From: Streptomyces turgidiscabies Car8
GTDB lineage: Bacteria; Actinomycetota; Actinomycetes; Streptomycetales; Streptomycetaceae
Assembly: GCF_000331005.1 (NCBI RefSeq)
Contig: NZ_AEJB01000013.1
Location: 1-47,502 of the forward strand
Direction of reading: 5' to 3'
DNA: 47,502 bases
A program made the translations under genes and the position numbers. The notes under the pieces are model-generated. The model was not told the DNA's origin. It worked only from the letters and a program-made list of their open reading frames with translations, and made no database searches. Below are positions 9,224 to 16,524 of this stretch, piece by piece; position 1 is the first letter of the stretch; the number at the start of each line of letters is the position of its first letter.

Positions 9224-9730
9224 ATGACGCTTACGACTCCCGAGCGTTCACGTGGAGCACGGATCGCGGCCCGCGTCGGCATGGTGCTGACCGCCGTGGC
9301 GCTCGCACTCGGCATCACCGCTGGAACAGCCCTGGCGGCCACGCCGGGTTACAGCGGCGACTTCAGCTGGGCCCAGACGAAGGTGAGGCGGCTGGCGAAC
9401 TGCGCCTCGACCCACTGGTACAACGGCACTCAGCAGGCCACGGGCTCCACGGGCGACGACTCAACCGGGGGCAAGCTCACCGCCTGCGACGGCGCGGGAT
9501 CCGACTCGTACTGGGACGGCGTGCATCTCCTCGCCGCCGACCACCTGACCATCAACGGCCGAAAGGTCGCCTACCGCTCGGACCAGGGTTGCCCGTCCAA
9601 GCGCGGCTTCCAGTTCATCAAGTGCTGGTACGTCAACGGGAAGAGCAAGGGCAACCCCGTCATCACCGTCTCCATCATCTCGACCGGCATCGGCGGCCAG
9701 GACGTGGCCGTGGACTGGTACTACCTGTAG
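9224..9730 (+). CDS. Small secreted hypothetical protein
   Basis: 168 aa with a long signal peptide (Arg-rich start ERSRGARIAARVG, hydrophobic core VLTAVALALGITAGTALA, cleavage about residue 38). The mature protein of about 130 aa contains four cysteines (RLANCAS, LTACDGAG, DQGCPSK, IKCWYV) and ends DVAVDWYYL. A GACAGGACA stretch precedes the ATG. I do not recognise the fold. It is one of several small secreted proteins between 6.3 and 9.7 kb. Confidence 0.8.
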   Translation: MTLTTPERSRGARIAARVGMVLTAVALALGITAGTALAATPGYSGDFSWAQTKVRRLANCASTHWYNGTQQATGSTGDDSTGGKLTACDGAGSDSYWDGVHLLAADHLTINGRKVAYRSDQGCPSKRGFQFIKCWYVNGKSKGNPVITVSIISTGIGGQDVAVDWYYL

Positions 9731-9793
9731 GCCGCCAGGCCGCAAGAATCGGTGGCCCCGGGCACCGCGCCTCGGGCCACCCCCTCACGTTCT

Positions 9794-10048
9794 TCAGACG
9801 GTACGGGCGAGAAACGCGCCCCAGGCTTCGCCGGTGACAGTGAGGTTCGGGCCGCCGGGGTTCTTGGAGTCGCGGACGTGGATGGCGGCGGTGGGGGTGT
9901 GGGGGCAGGGGGCGACCTCTACGCAGTTGCCGCCGCCGCTGTCGCTGTACGTCGACTTACGCCAGGCGTAGGCGACTTCGACACAGTCGCCGCCGCCGCT
10001 GTCGCTGTAGCTGGACTTGAACCACCGCAGTGCGCTTGCGTCGCTCAT
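9794..10048 (-). CDS. DUF397 protein with duplicated N-terminal motif (islet copy 1)
   Basis: 84 aa. DUF397 proteins are small partners of WhiJ-type XRE regulators in streptomycetes. Here the usual motif occurs twice in tandem: WFKSSYSDSGGGDCVEVA and WRKSTYSDSGGGNCVEVA. The normal C-terminus follows, with IHVRDSKNPGGPNLTV and WGAFLA. The ATG overlaps the stop of the XRE regulator as ATGA and has a GAGAGGA ribosome site. The paralogue at 27670 shows the same duplication. Confidence 0.9.
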   Translation of the reverse strand: MSDASALRWFKSSYSDSGGGDCVEVAYAWRKSTYSDSGGGNCVEVAPCPHTPTAAIHVRDSKNPGGPNLTVTGEAWGAFLARTV

Positions 10049-10885
10049 GGTTCCTCTCCTGCCAACCGTTCGATGAGGCTGAGTGAGTCGTCGGGACTCA
10101 GGGCCTGTGATCGGATCTTCGCATAACGGTGTGCGAGTTGGGCCACCTCGGGCGGATCGCTGACCAGGATGCCTTGGTCCTCGATCTCCATGAAGACGAC
10201 ATGGTCGTGGTCCTCGGTGACGAGGAGTTTCATCGGGCCGCGGTCCCCGGCGTGGGATCCGCGTAGCCCGCGATCCAACGGCAGTACTTGCAGACACACA
10301 TTGTCCCTCTGCGCGTCCTCGGCGAGCGAGTGCAACTGCCCGCGCATGATGTCCCAGTTGCCGAACGGCCGCCGCAGCACCGTCTCTTCGAGGATCAACT
10401 CGATCAACGGGGAAGGGGCTCGGTCGAAGAGTGCCCGGCGGGCGAGCCGAGCTTCGACGAGCTCTTCGCGTTTCTGGTCGGAGACCGCCGGATAGCCGCC
10501 CCGGATGAGTGCCTGGGCGTACGCCTCCGTCTGGAAGATCCCGTCGATGACGAAGGTCGCGTACGAGGAGACGGTGACCGCGCCCCGCTCCAGCCCCGCA
10601 ACTCCCCTGAACCGAGCCGGATACTTCTCCAGCAGCATCCACCTCCGCGCCTTCTCGAAGACGCCCAGCCCGCCCCCCCCCCAACACCTCCTCCAGCTTG
10701 ACGAGCATCTTGTCGCTCGCGGGCTGCGCGCACGTCTCCATCGCGCTGATCGCCGATGCCGTGTAGCCGATCAGCTTGCCCAACTCCTCCTGCGTAAGCC
10801 CCATTTGCTCGCGCAGGGCCTTCGCCAGGGCGGCGACCATGTGTGCCGTGCCGCCTGCTTCCGCCTTGTTGTCCGAACTCGCCAT
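10045..10885 (-). pseudogene. XRE/DUF5753 (WhiJ-type) regulator, frameshifted in a poly-C run
   Basis: The N-terminal helix-turn-helix (MVAALAKALREQMGLTQEEL, then GKLIGYTASAISAMET) starts at ATG 10885, which has GGGAG upstream. The reading frame is lost in a run of ten C at 10673-10682. Nine C would join ...KLEEVLGGG to GLGVFEKARRW and then to the intact DUF5753 domain (LLEKYPARFRGVAGLE, FVIDGIFQTEAYAQALI, LQVLPLDRGLRGSHA, SQALSPDDSLSLIERL), which ends at 10045. The restored protein would be about 280 aa, close to its paralogue at 26843. It may be a sequencing error, a true inactivation, or slippage-controlled expression. Confidence 0.8.
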
Positions 10886-11008
10886 CCGGTCACTCCCGAA
10901 CTCAACCGAACTCAACTGGTCACCACCGACCCACGCCGAATTCCGACAGTTATCCAACATCGACGCAGAGTTATGGAAAAGCTAGACCCGTCTGCGGAAA
11001 CTGTCCCC

Positions 11009-11461
11009 ATGAATACGGAAAGTGACGAGGTAAACCTCGACGAGCCCCCACCCGCCCCTGAGGTCTCTGCTGCTGCCGAGATCCCGGACTGGGTCCCCTC
11101 CACCGGCATCCAACTCCGCAAGGCAGGCGTCCAGTTCGACGCGGTGCGGGTGGACGGTGACGAGGGCAGAGCGGCGGCGGACCGGCTGGCCCGGATGACC
11201 GGCGGGGCGCCCGGGCCGGTCGTGGAAGAGGCGAACGGGAATCGTGCCGTCTACTTCCTCGTGCCCGTCGGGGCGACCTCGCATCGAGTCTGGCCGCCCG
11301 GCGTCACCCGTCTCGCTTCCGGTCCGGGCCGAATCGCCTTCATTCCCGTACCGGCGCTCAATGGCCGGACCTGGCCGCTGACTTGGCGTTATCGGCCGAC
11401 AGGGCGAGATCACTTCGTACACGCGTTGCTTTTGAAGGCGGCACTTCACCCCGAAGAGTGA
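11009..11461 (+). CDS. Conserved hypothetical protein of the regulatory islet (copy 1)
   Basis: About 150 aa. From residue 31 it aligns with the protein encoded at 26348-26758: shared WVP..G..LR..GV.FD..RV.G..G, then GPVV.E..G.R..YFL, then IP.PAL.G.TWPL.W...PT. The N-terminal 30 residues here are acidic and Pro-rich. It is divergent from the XRE/DUF397 pair in both islets. No known domain is recognised. Start is uncertain: ATG 11009 lacks a strong ribosome site, and ATG 10973 would add 12 residues. The conserved association suggests work with the XRE regulator (inference). Confidence 0.75.
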   Translation: MNTESDEVNLDEPPPAPEVSAAAEIPDWVPSTGIQLRKAGVQFDAVRVDGDEGRAAADRLARMTGGAPGPVVEEANGNRAVYFLVPVGATSHRVWPPGVTRLASGPGRIAFIPVPALNGRTWPLTWRYRPTGRDHFVHALLLKAALHPEE

Positions 11462-11545
11462 AGAACGCGAACTTCCGCCCGGGAAAAGCCCGTTCAGCTT
11501 GCTTTCGTCGCTCTGCGTGCCCTTAGAGTCACGGCAACAGAAATA

Positions 11546-11572
11546 CCCCCGCGGTGCGCCAACACCCGGGGG
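11546..11572 (+). promoter_or_regulatory. Structured leader upstream of the winged-HTH gene (copy 1)
   Basis: CCCCCG pairs with CGGGGG. Inside it, GGTG pairs with CACC around a CGCCAA loop, with one bulged C. The hairpin ends 48 bases before the GTG start of the winged-HTH gene. A similar two-part hairpin with GGTGT, a CGCAA loop and ACACC precedes the homologous gene in the second islet, so this may be a conserved cis-acting RNA rather than a simple terminator. Confidence 0.5.
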
Positions 11573-11620
11573 CTCGGCACTGGAGCGCCAGCTTCAGGCA
11601 CTAAAAAACTGGAGCTCCCG

Positions 11621-12529
11621 GTGCGCATTCATCGTACGACGCCCACGCGTGCCTTCTCAGTCTTCTCGAACGCCCTTCTCCGCGACCGGAGTCTTTCCTG
11701 GTGCGCGGTAGGCGTACTGACGTACCTCCTCAGCCTGCCGAACGGCGCCCGCGCCACCATCCGAACCCTTGCCGAGCAGCGCAAGGAAGGGCGGGCCCGG
11801 ATCGCCGCCGCCCTGCATGAGCTGGAGAAATCCCGGTATCTGCGGCGCGTGGTGCGCAAGGACGAGGAGTCCGGGCAATTCTCCACCGTGTACGAGGTAT
11901 TCGACACTCCGTACGAGGACGAGCCGCCTGCGGGTGAATCCGAAGAAGTTCGGAATCGGGCCTCCGGTGAGTCGCGATCCGGGGCTTCGGGCGGTCTCCC
12001 TTCGGTAGAAAAGACCAGGGAAGAAGAACCTCCCTCCCCGTCGTCGGCCGAGGCCGCGCCCGAGGCGCCGCCGGGTGAGCCCGAGGCTCCGCTTGGCGAA
12101 CGCACCGCGCTCGCCGCGCGGTTGCTCGGCTCGCTCGGGCGTACCGAGTCGCGGCTCGTCCTCGGTGCCGCCGACGCGTTGCGGCTCGCGCCGCTCGTCG
12201 AGGAGTGGTGGGCGGCGGGGGCGAGCAGTACGGAGGTGCGTGCCGCGCTGACGCAGGGGTTGCCCTCGCCGCTGTACTCGCCCCGAGCCCTCGTCGAGGA
12301 CCGGCTGCGCCGCAAGTGCCCGGCTGCTGCCGCTGCCGCCCCTGTTGTTGCTGCTGGCGTCGAGTCGGTCGAGTCGGCCGGGTCGGTCACGGCTGGGGTG
12401 CCAACAGCCCGGCCCGTCACGACGGTTGAGATCCGCAAGCCAGGTGCCTCCGGCGGATATCGCGAGGCCGCACGACGTGGTGGCGCGTTGGCCCGCGCCC
12501 TGATGCAGGGGCGGCCCGCGCCCGCGTAG
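11621..12529 (+). CDS. Winged helix-turn-helix protein (islet copy 1)
   Basis: 302 aa. The N-terminal winged HTH (about 10-95: FSNALLRDRSLSWCAVGVL, RATIRTLAEQRKEGRARIAA, LHELEKSRYLRRVVRKDE) resembles replication-initiator or MarR-like DNA-binding modules. An acidic, Pro/Ser/Ala-rich linker follows. A second helical domain (about 175-235) has RLVLGAADALRLAPLVEEWW, GASSTEVRAALTQGLP and a final RLRRKCP. That domain matches the one in the 351-aa protein at 28180 (RLPLSDGDCRALESLAAEWL, GASTDDITRALTDGLP, RLENKMP). The GTG start has GGAG upstream. The role is unknown. Confidence 0.75.
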   Translation: MRIHRTTPTRAFSVFSNALLRDRSLSWCAVGVLTYLLSLPNGARATIRTLAEQRKEGRARIAAALHELEKSRYLRRVVRKDEESGQFSTVYEVFDTPYEDEPPAGESEEVRNRASGESRSGASGGLPSVEKTREEEPPSPSSAEAAPEAPPGEPEAPLGERTALAARLLGSLGRTESRLVLGAADALRLAPLVEEWWAAGASSTEVRAALTQGLPSPLYSPRALVEDRLRRKCPAAAAAAPVVAAGVESVESAGSVTAGVPTARPVTTVEIRKPGASGGYREAARRGGALARALMQGRPAPA

Positions 12530-12617
12530 GCCCACAGACTCCTGGCGTGCGTTCGTGTGCCAGGCCCTTCGCAAGAAACGGAGTATCCATGACCGTCACA
12601 CTCGAACGCCCAGAGAC

Positions 12618-12636
12618 GGTATACCGTCGGTATACT
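12618..12636 (+). promoter_or_regulatory. Direct GGTATAC repeats and -10 element before antitoxin gene
   Basis: GGTATACC (12618-12625, itself palindromic) and GGTATACT (12629-12636) are spaced 11 bp apart, one helical turn, as expected for a ribbon-helix-helix antitoxin operator. TATACT (12631-12636) also fits a -10 element, and its position 6 bases before ATG 12643 would produce a leaderless mRNA. Confidence 0.55.
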
Positions 12637-12642
12637 TTGCTC

Positions 12643-12909
12643 ATGGCTGACACCACGATCAAGGTCGACCCCGCCGTCCGGGACCGTCTTCAGGAGCTGG
12701 CGCGGGAGCGCGGGATCAGCATGCGGGACCTCGTGGCGGGGCTGGCAGGAGCCACTCCCACCAAGGAGGAGCTGCGCAAGCGGTACGAGGAGACCAGGGC
12801 GTACGTAGAGGAGCACTTCCTCGGCAGGCCCTACACTGAGGAGGACGAGAAGGCCGGCGAGAAGCTGTGGGCCGACCTCGAATCCGGGCGCATCGGGGAG
12901 GTCCAGTGA
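12643..12909 (+). CDS. Antitoxin-like ribbon-helix-helix protein
   Basis: 88 aa. The N-terminus (TTIKVDPAVRDRLQELARER, then GISMRDLVAGLAG) has the beta strand and two helices of an Arc/MetJ-type DNA-binding fold. The C-terminal half is charged and helical (TKEELRKRYEETRAYVEEHF) and probably wraps the toxin. The stop overlaps the GTG of the next gene by 4 bp, the usual antitoxin-toxin arrangement. I chose ATG 12643, which may be leaderless; an in-frame ATG at 12589 with a GGAG site would add 18 residues and read through the putative operator. Confidence 0.8.
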   Translation: MADTTIKVDPAVRDRLQELARERGISMRDLVAGLAGATPTKEELRKRYEETRAYVEEHFLGRPYTEEDEKAGEKLWADLESGRIGEVQ

Positions 12910-13349
12910 GCGAGGAGAAGTCCTACCCGCTGCCGCGTGCCGTCATCTTCGACGACACCGCCGCGCTCGCGCTCGGCGCGGGCAACAGCATGGCCTCCCG
13001 GCTGGTCGTCGAGGCCGAGAAGGACCCGGCGCTGAAGGTCTACGTCCCGGCACTCAGCCTGGCCGCCGCCGAGTTCGAACGGGCGGGGGTCGCCGAGCAC
13101 GTGGGCGCGCTGCCGTCAGTCACCATCGAAGGGCTCGACTTCGCGGCGGCGACCGCCGTGGGCAAGCGCATGCGCGTCGCGGGCGGTGCCGACGCCGAAG
13201 GCGACAAGGGGGAGGCGGACTGGAGTGGTGCGCATGTGCTGCACCTCGCCCTGCCCACCGTGGAATGGCCTCGCGGTCGGCCCGTCCTGACCCGGGTGCC
13301 CACCCGGTACCGGGGCACGGGAATCCGTACCATCCGCGTCGTCGAGTAG
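12906..13349 (+). CDS. PIN-like toxin candidate
   Basis: 147 aa beginning at GTG 12906, with GGGGAGG just upstream inside the antitoxin gene. Acidic residues sit in places expected for a PIN nuclease: AVIFDDTAALALG at the first strand, LSLAAAEFERAG in the next helix, and DWSGAHVLHLALPT near the C-terminus, followed by a strand reading IRTIRVVE. Similarity is by pattern and context, so the nuclease assignment is tentative. Together with the RHH protein it forms a type II toxin-antitoxin-like pair beside the regulatory islet. Confidence 0.65.
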   Translation: MSEEKSYPLPRAVIFDDTAALALGAGNSMASRLVVEAEKDPALKVYVPALSLAAAEFERAGVAEHVGALPSVTIEGLDFAAATAVGKRMRVAGGADAEGDKGEADWSGAHVLHLALPTVEWPRGRPVLTRVPTRYRGTGIRTIRVVE

Positions 13350-13360
13350 AACTCACGCCT

Positions 13361-13392
13361 GGGGCCCGCGCCCCGAACGGGACGCGGGCCCT
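13361..13392. terminator. Strong GC hairpin between convergent genes
   Basis: GGGCCCGCG and CGCGGGCCC form a perfect 9-bp stem around a 12-base loop, 12 bp after the PIN-like gene and 24 bp from the end of the convergent GH12 gene. It can serve both directions. Confidence 0.85.
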
Positions 13393-13415
13393 GGGTCGTT
13401 GACGGGGAGTGGGCG

Positions 13416-14240
13416 TCAGCCCACGTTCACCGAGTACGACGACGTGCTCAACTTGCCCTTGCCGCTGAAGACTTCGGTGCCTGCCTCAACGCTTGTCAGG
13501 TAGTTGGTGTTGGCCATCAGCTTGCGCTTGACCAGTTCGTTCGTCAGGCCCGTCAGGTCGGTCGTCGCCGAGTTCGTGTTGGCCGTACGGACGAACGAGA
13601 AGACGTTCCAGCTGACGGAACCGTTGACGATCTTGCCGACGTAGAGGTCCCACTTCGTACCGCCGACGGTCAGCGTCTCGCGCTTCGTGCCGAGCGGGCC
13701 CGCGCCGTTCTGGCGGTTGAGCCAGACCATCATTTCGTCGTGCGGCTGGTCCTGCCAGTCCGGGTTGGACTTCTGGTGGAACCAGAGGTCGTACGAGACG
13801 TTCATGACCGTCGGCGTCGTCTGGGTGATGTTGAAGTTCCACGAAGACGTCACCTTGCGGCCGCTGTTGAGCCGGACCGGGAGCTTGGTCGTCGTGTCCT
13901 TCCAGCCCCAGTGCCAGCCCAGGACGATGCTCGCGTACGCCTTCACGCCGTGCGGGTCGCCGCCCTTCCAGTCGAACGACGTCTCCCAGTTGGCCTTGCC
14001 GCTCTTGTACGAGTTGAGCCAGGTGCACTCCTGGCCCGTCGCGCCCTTGGCGCCCCACACGTTGTTGTTGAGGTAGTACGGCGAAATCTTCACCGTGTTG
14101 AAGGCGGTGCAGATGCCGTCCGCTCCCCTCGAAGGGGCCTCGGCGGAGGCGTTCGGGGCGAGCAGCAGCGGTGCCGTCACGGCGGCGCTCGCAAGGCCGA
14201 CGAGCAGCGGCAGGCTGCGTAGGCGCTTGATGGTGATCAC
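13416..14240 (-). CDS. Secreted GH12 endoglucanase/xyloglucanase
   Basis: 274 aa. The signal peptide runs to about residue 33 (LLVGLASAAVTAPLLLAPNA). The GH12 beta-jelly-roll has hallmark segments ISPYYLNNNVWGA, WHWGW and SYDLWF. The nucleophile Glu is in HDEMMVWLNR and the acid/base Glu is in SVEAGTEVFSG. The enzyme hydrolyses beta-1,4-glucan or xyloglucan outside the cell. There is no carbohydrate-binding module. The GTG start follows GGGAGAG. It lies directly downstream of the pectate lyase gene on the same strand, 82 bp away, so the two may share a transcript. Confidence 0.95.
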   Translation of the reverse strand: MITIKRLRSLPLLVGLASAAVTAPLLLAPNASAEAPSRGADGICTAFNTVKISPYYLNNNVWGAKGATGQECTWLNSYKSGKANWETSFDWKGGDPHGVKAYASIVLGWHWGWKDTTTKLPVRLNSGRKVTSSWNFNITQTTPTVMNVSYDLWFHQKSNPDWQDQPHDEMMVWLNRQNGAGPLGTKRETLTVGGTKWDLYVGKIVNGSVSWNVFSFVRTANTNSATTDLTGLTNELVKRKLMANTNYLTSVEAGTEVFSGKGKLSTSSYSVNVG

Positions 14241-14261
14241 GAAGTCTCTCCCTTGCCTGAT

Positions 14262-14294
14262 ACCTGATGCCTGGCACCTGATGCCTGGTACCTG
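14262..14294 (-). repeat. 14-bp direct repeats between pectate lyase and GH12 genes
   Basis: ACCTGATGCCTGG(C/T) occurs twice in tandem (14262-14275 and 14276-14289), flanked by partial ACCTG and CCTGAT copies. No function is evident; it fills the gap between the two hydrolase genes. Confidence 0.7.
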
Positions 14295-14322
14295 TTGGCT
14301 GTTGACTGGCCTGCTCGGCGGG

Positions 14323-15111
14323 CTACTTGTACGTGACGTCGGACGCGCGGTAGACGCAGTTCCTGCCGTCCGGGCCCGAGCCCGTCTTCGCGGGCTCTCC
14401 GGAGGTCGTCCCGCGGAACTTCTGGCAGATCACGATCTTGCGCGCCGCGTCGCCGAGGACGGTGATGCGGGTCAGCTTGGCCGTGTCGCCGTAGGGGGTC
14501 GCGTTGATGCCGACCACGTCCAGACCGGGTGCCTTCACCGAGACGTTGTCGACGACGACATGACGCTGGTACTGGGTCTTGCAGACGCCGCAGGAGCGGT
14601 ACAGCTTGCCGAAGTTCTCCACCTGGAAGTTCTTGATGACGAACGTGCCGGGGCCGTTGTGCTGGAACACCTTGTCGGCCGCCTTGCGCGCACCGCCGCC
14701 GTCGATCGTCATCGTCTGGTTGGCGCGCGTGCCCTTGAAGGTGGCGGCGTCCTCGCCGACGTCCTCCCACCAGACGTTCTTCAGCGTGCAGGTGCCCCGG
14801 CAGTGGATGCCGTCGGCGGCCGGGGCTCCGATGATCACGTTGGAGACCGTGGCTCCGTCGGCGAGTTCGAGGATCGGTGCCTGGCCCTCGACCTGGTCGC
14901 CGCCGCCGAGGGCGCCACTGCCGACGAAGCGGGTGAAGTCGTAGTCCTTGGTGCCGGCCGGGACCTTGATGGTGGCGGTCACCTTCTGGGTGCGCTTCGC
15001 CGTCGGCCAGCTCGCGGCGGCGGCGGCGGGGGAGGGGCCCGCGGTGAGCGTCAGGGCCACCGCCAGAGTGAGGCCGGCGCCGAGGAACGTACGGATGCGG
15101 TTCGCGTTCAT
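14323..15111 (-). CDS. Secreted pectate lyase, PL3 family
   Basis: 262 aa with a signal peptide (IRTFLGAGLTLAVALTLTAG, cleavage near residue 32). The mature protein is a small right-handed beta helix of the PL3 type: VQGQAPILEL-like strand start (DQVEGQAPILELADGATVSN), VIIGAPAADGIHC, VWWEDVGEDAATFKG, then FQHNGPGTFVIKNFQVENFG and CGVC. The acidic EDVGEDAA segment carries calcium-binding residues in PL3 enzymes, and the cysteines probably form disulfides. It cleaves polygalacturonate by beta-elimination. I chose ATG 15111 because it directly precedes the signal peptide; the ribosome site is weak. Confidence 0.93.
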   Translation of the reverse strand: MNANRIRTFLGAGLTLAVALTLTAGPSPAAAAASWPTAKRTQKVTATIKVPAGTKDYDFTRFVGSGALGGGDQVEGQAPILELADGATVSNVIIGAPAADGIHCRGTCTLKNVWWEDVGEDAATFKGTRANQTMTIDGGGARKAADKVFQHNGPGTFVIKNFQVENFGKLYRSCGVCKTQYQRHVVVDNVSVKAPGLDVVGINATPYGDTAKLTRITVLGDAARKIVICQKFRGTTSGEPAKTGSGPDGRNCVYRASDVTYK

Positions 15112-15333
15112 GACGTCGTCACCGGACCCACCGCGAAAGCGGTCAGGGGCACCGGGGTGCCTATGTGTTGATTCATGGACGCATCGTGTTCGGATGATCA
15201 CTTAGCGCGCATTCCGAGTGGGCCGAATGTGTGTAAGGCCAAGCGTGCGTGTCGGGCATATCCTGATTTGGTACTGGCGTGTACCCGCGCGCGTCGACCG
15301 GAAGTCGGAAGCAGAAGTCAGAAGGTGAGTGCC

Positions 15334-15624
15334 ATGCGCGTTCTGTTCAAGGCGCAGTTCGACACGGACAAGGGCAACGAGGGCATACACAGCGGCGAGA
15401 TGCCGAAGATGCTGAAGGAGACCCTGGACCACCTCAAGCCGGAGGCGGCGTACTTCGGCCCCGAGGACGGGTGCCGGACCTGCTGGCTGTTCATCGACCT
15501 GGAGGACTCGTCCCAGATCCCGGTCATCGCGGAGCCGTTCTTCAGCCAGCTGGGCGCCAGGGTCTCGTTCACCCCCGTCATGAACACCGACGACCTGCAG
15601 AAGGGTCTGTCGCAGATTCGTTGA
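15334..15624 (+). CDS. Small conserved hypothetical protein
   Basis: 96 aa. The sequence reads as a compact alpha/beta cytoplasmic protein: RVLFKAQFDTDKGNEGI, LKETLDHLKPEAAYFGPEDG, CWLFIDLEDSSQIPVIAEPF, then LGARVSFTPVMNTDDLQKGL. The layout is reminiscent of a ferredoxin-like/ABM fold but I cannot name the family. The ATG has AAGGTGAG at a reasonable distance. It stands alone between the divergent pectate lyase gene and a convergent hypothetical gene. Confidence 0.8.
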   Translation: MRVLFKAQFDTDKGNEGIHSGEMPKMLKETLDHLKPEAAYFGPEDGCRTCWLFIDLEDSSQIPVIAEPFFSQLGARVSFTPVMNTDDLQKGLSQIR

Positions 15625-15648
15625 GCGGGTCGCAGGTCGCAAGCCCGC

Positions 15649-16299
15649 TCAGCTGAAGACGATCATCGACCCCTGGGCCAGGCTCCGAGTCGCCGCCGCG
15701 TTCAGGCCCAGCCACACATGCCGTTCCCGGGCGAACGGGCTCGAGTCGAACGGGGGAGGTGCCGCCGGTTCCTCCAGTGACGTGGGCGTCAGCGGCGGGG
15801 CCGGGGCCACCGGGGGGTTCGCCGGGTCGATGCCGATCGAGGGCGCCACGAACTCCAGCTCCCTCAGCAGACTCTGGGACGAGCCCAACGGGCCGCCTCC
15901 GGCGAGGAGTTCATCGCTGGAGAGCGGATGCGGGAAGTCCACCGGGACGTACGCGCCCGCGTGGTCGTAGTGCCAGACCAGGTGCGACTGCTGGGCGGTC
16001 GCCTCGAACATCTCCAGCAACTGCTCGTAGTCACCGCCCAGTTCGCCCACCGGCGTCACCGGCAGCCCGCACACCTGGAGGAGGTAGGCGCGGCGCAGGA
16101 AGTGCAGCGCGTCGTAGTCGAAGCCCGCGATCGGGGCCACGTCGCCGGACAGGCCCGGCATGTACGCGTACACCGGCACCGGGGGCAGTCCTGCCTCGCC
16201 CAGCACCTTGTCGTAGAGGGCGAGTTCCTCGGCGAAGGGATTGTCGGGGGTGTGACACAGCACGTCGACGAGTGGGACCAGCCACAGGTCACAGGCCAA
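15649..16299 (-). CDS. Conserved hypothetical protein
   Basis: 216 aa beginning at a TTG with GGAG 7 bases upstream. It has an acidic N-terminal region (CDLWLVPLVDVLCHTPDNPF), a central part with GFDYDALHFLRRAYLLQVCG and HLVWHYDHAGAYVPVDFPHP, a Pro-rich linker of about 30 residues, and a C-terminal ERHVWLGLNAAATRSLAQGS. No signal peptide or membrane segment. I do not recognise it. Confidence 0.75.
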   Translation of the reverse strand: MACDLWLVPLVDVLCHTPDNPFAEELALYDKVLGEAGLPPVPVYAYMPGLSGDVAPIAGFDYDALHFLRRAYLLQVCGLPVTPVGELGGDYEQLLEMFEATAQQSHLVWHYDHAGAYVPVDFPHPLSSDELLAGGGPLGSSQSLLRELEFVAPSIGIDPANPPVAPAPPLTPTSLEEPAAPPPFDSSPFARERHVWLGLNAAATRSLAQGSMIVFS

Positions 16300-16524
16300 A
16301 GGAGAACTCCTCGCATCGTCGCAGGCGGTGGTCAGGCACCGCGGGCAGAGCAGTCAGGGAAGCGTAATGGGTCACCGGCGGGTAGGACCCCCGTACGACG
16401 GGCCAGATACCAGCAGGAACAGGTCAGGTAGGGCGGACGGGGGCGGGACAGGGCCGGGCAGGGTGGGGGCGGTCGGACAGGTCGGACCGGTCGGAGACAG
16501 GACGTCGGACGGGAACGACAGGAC

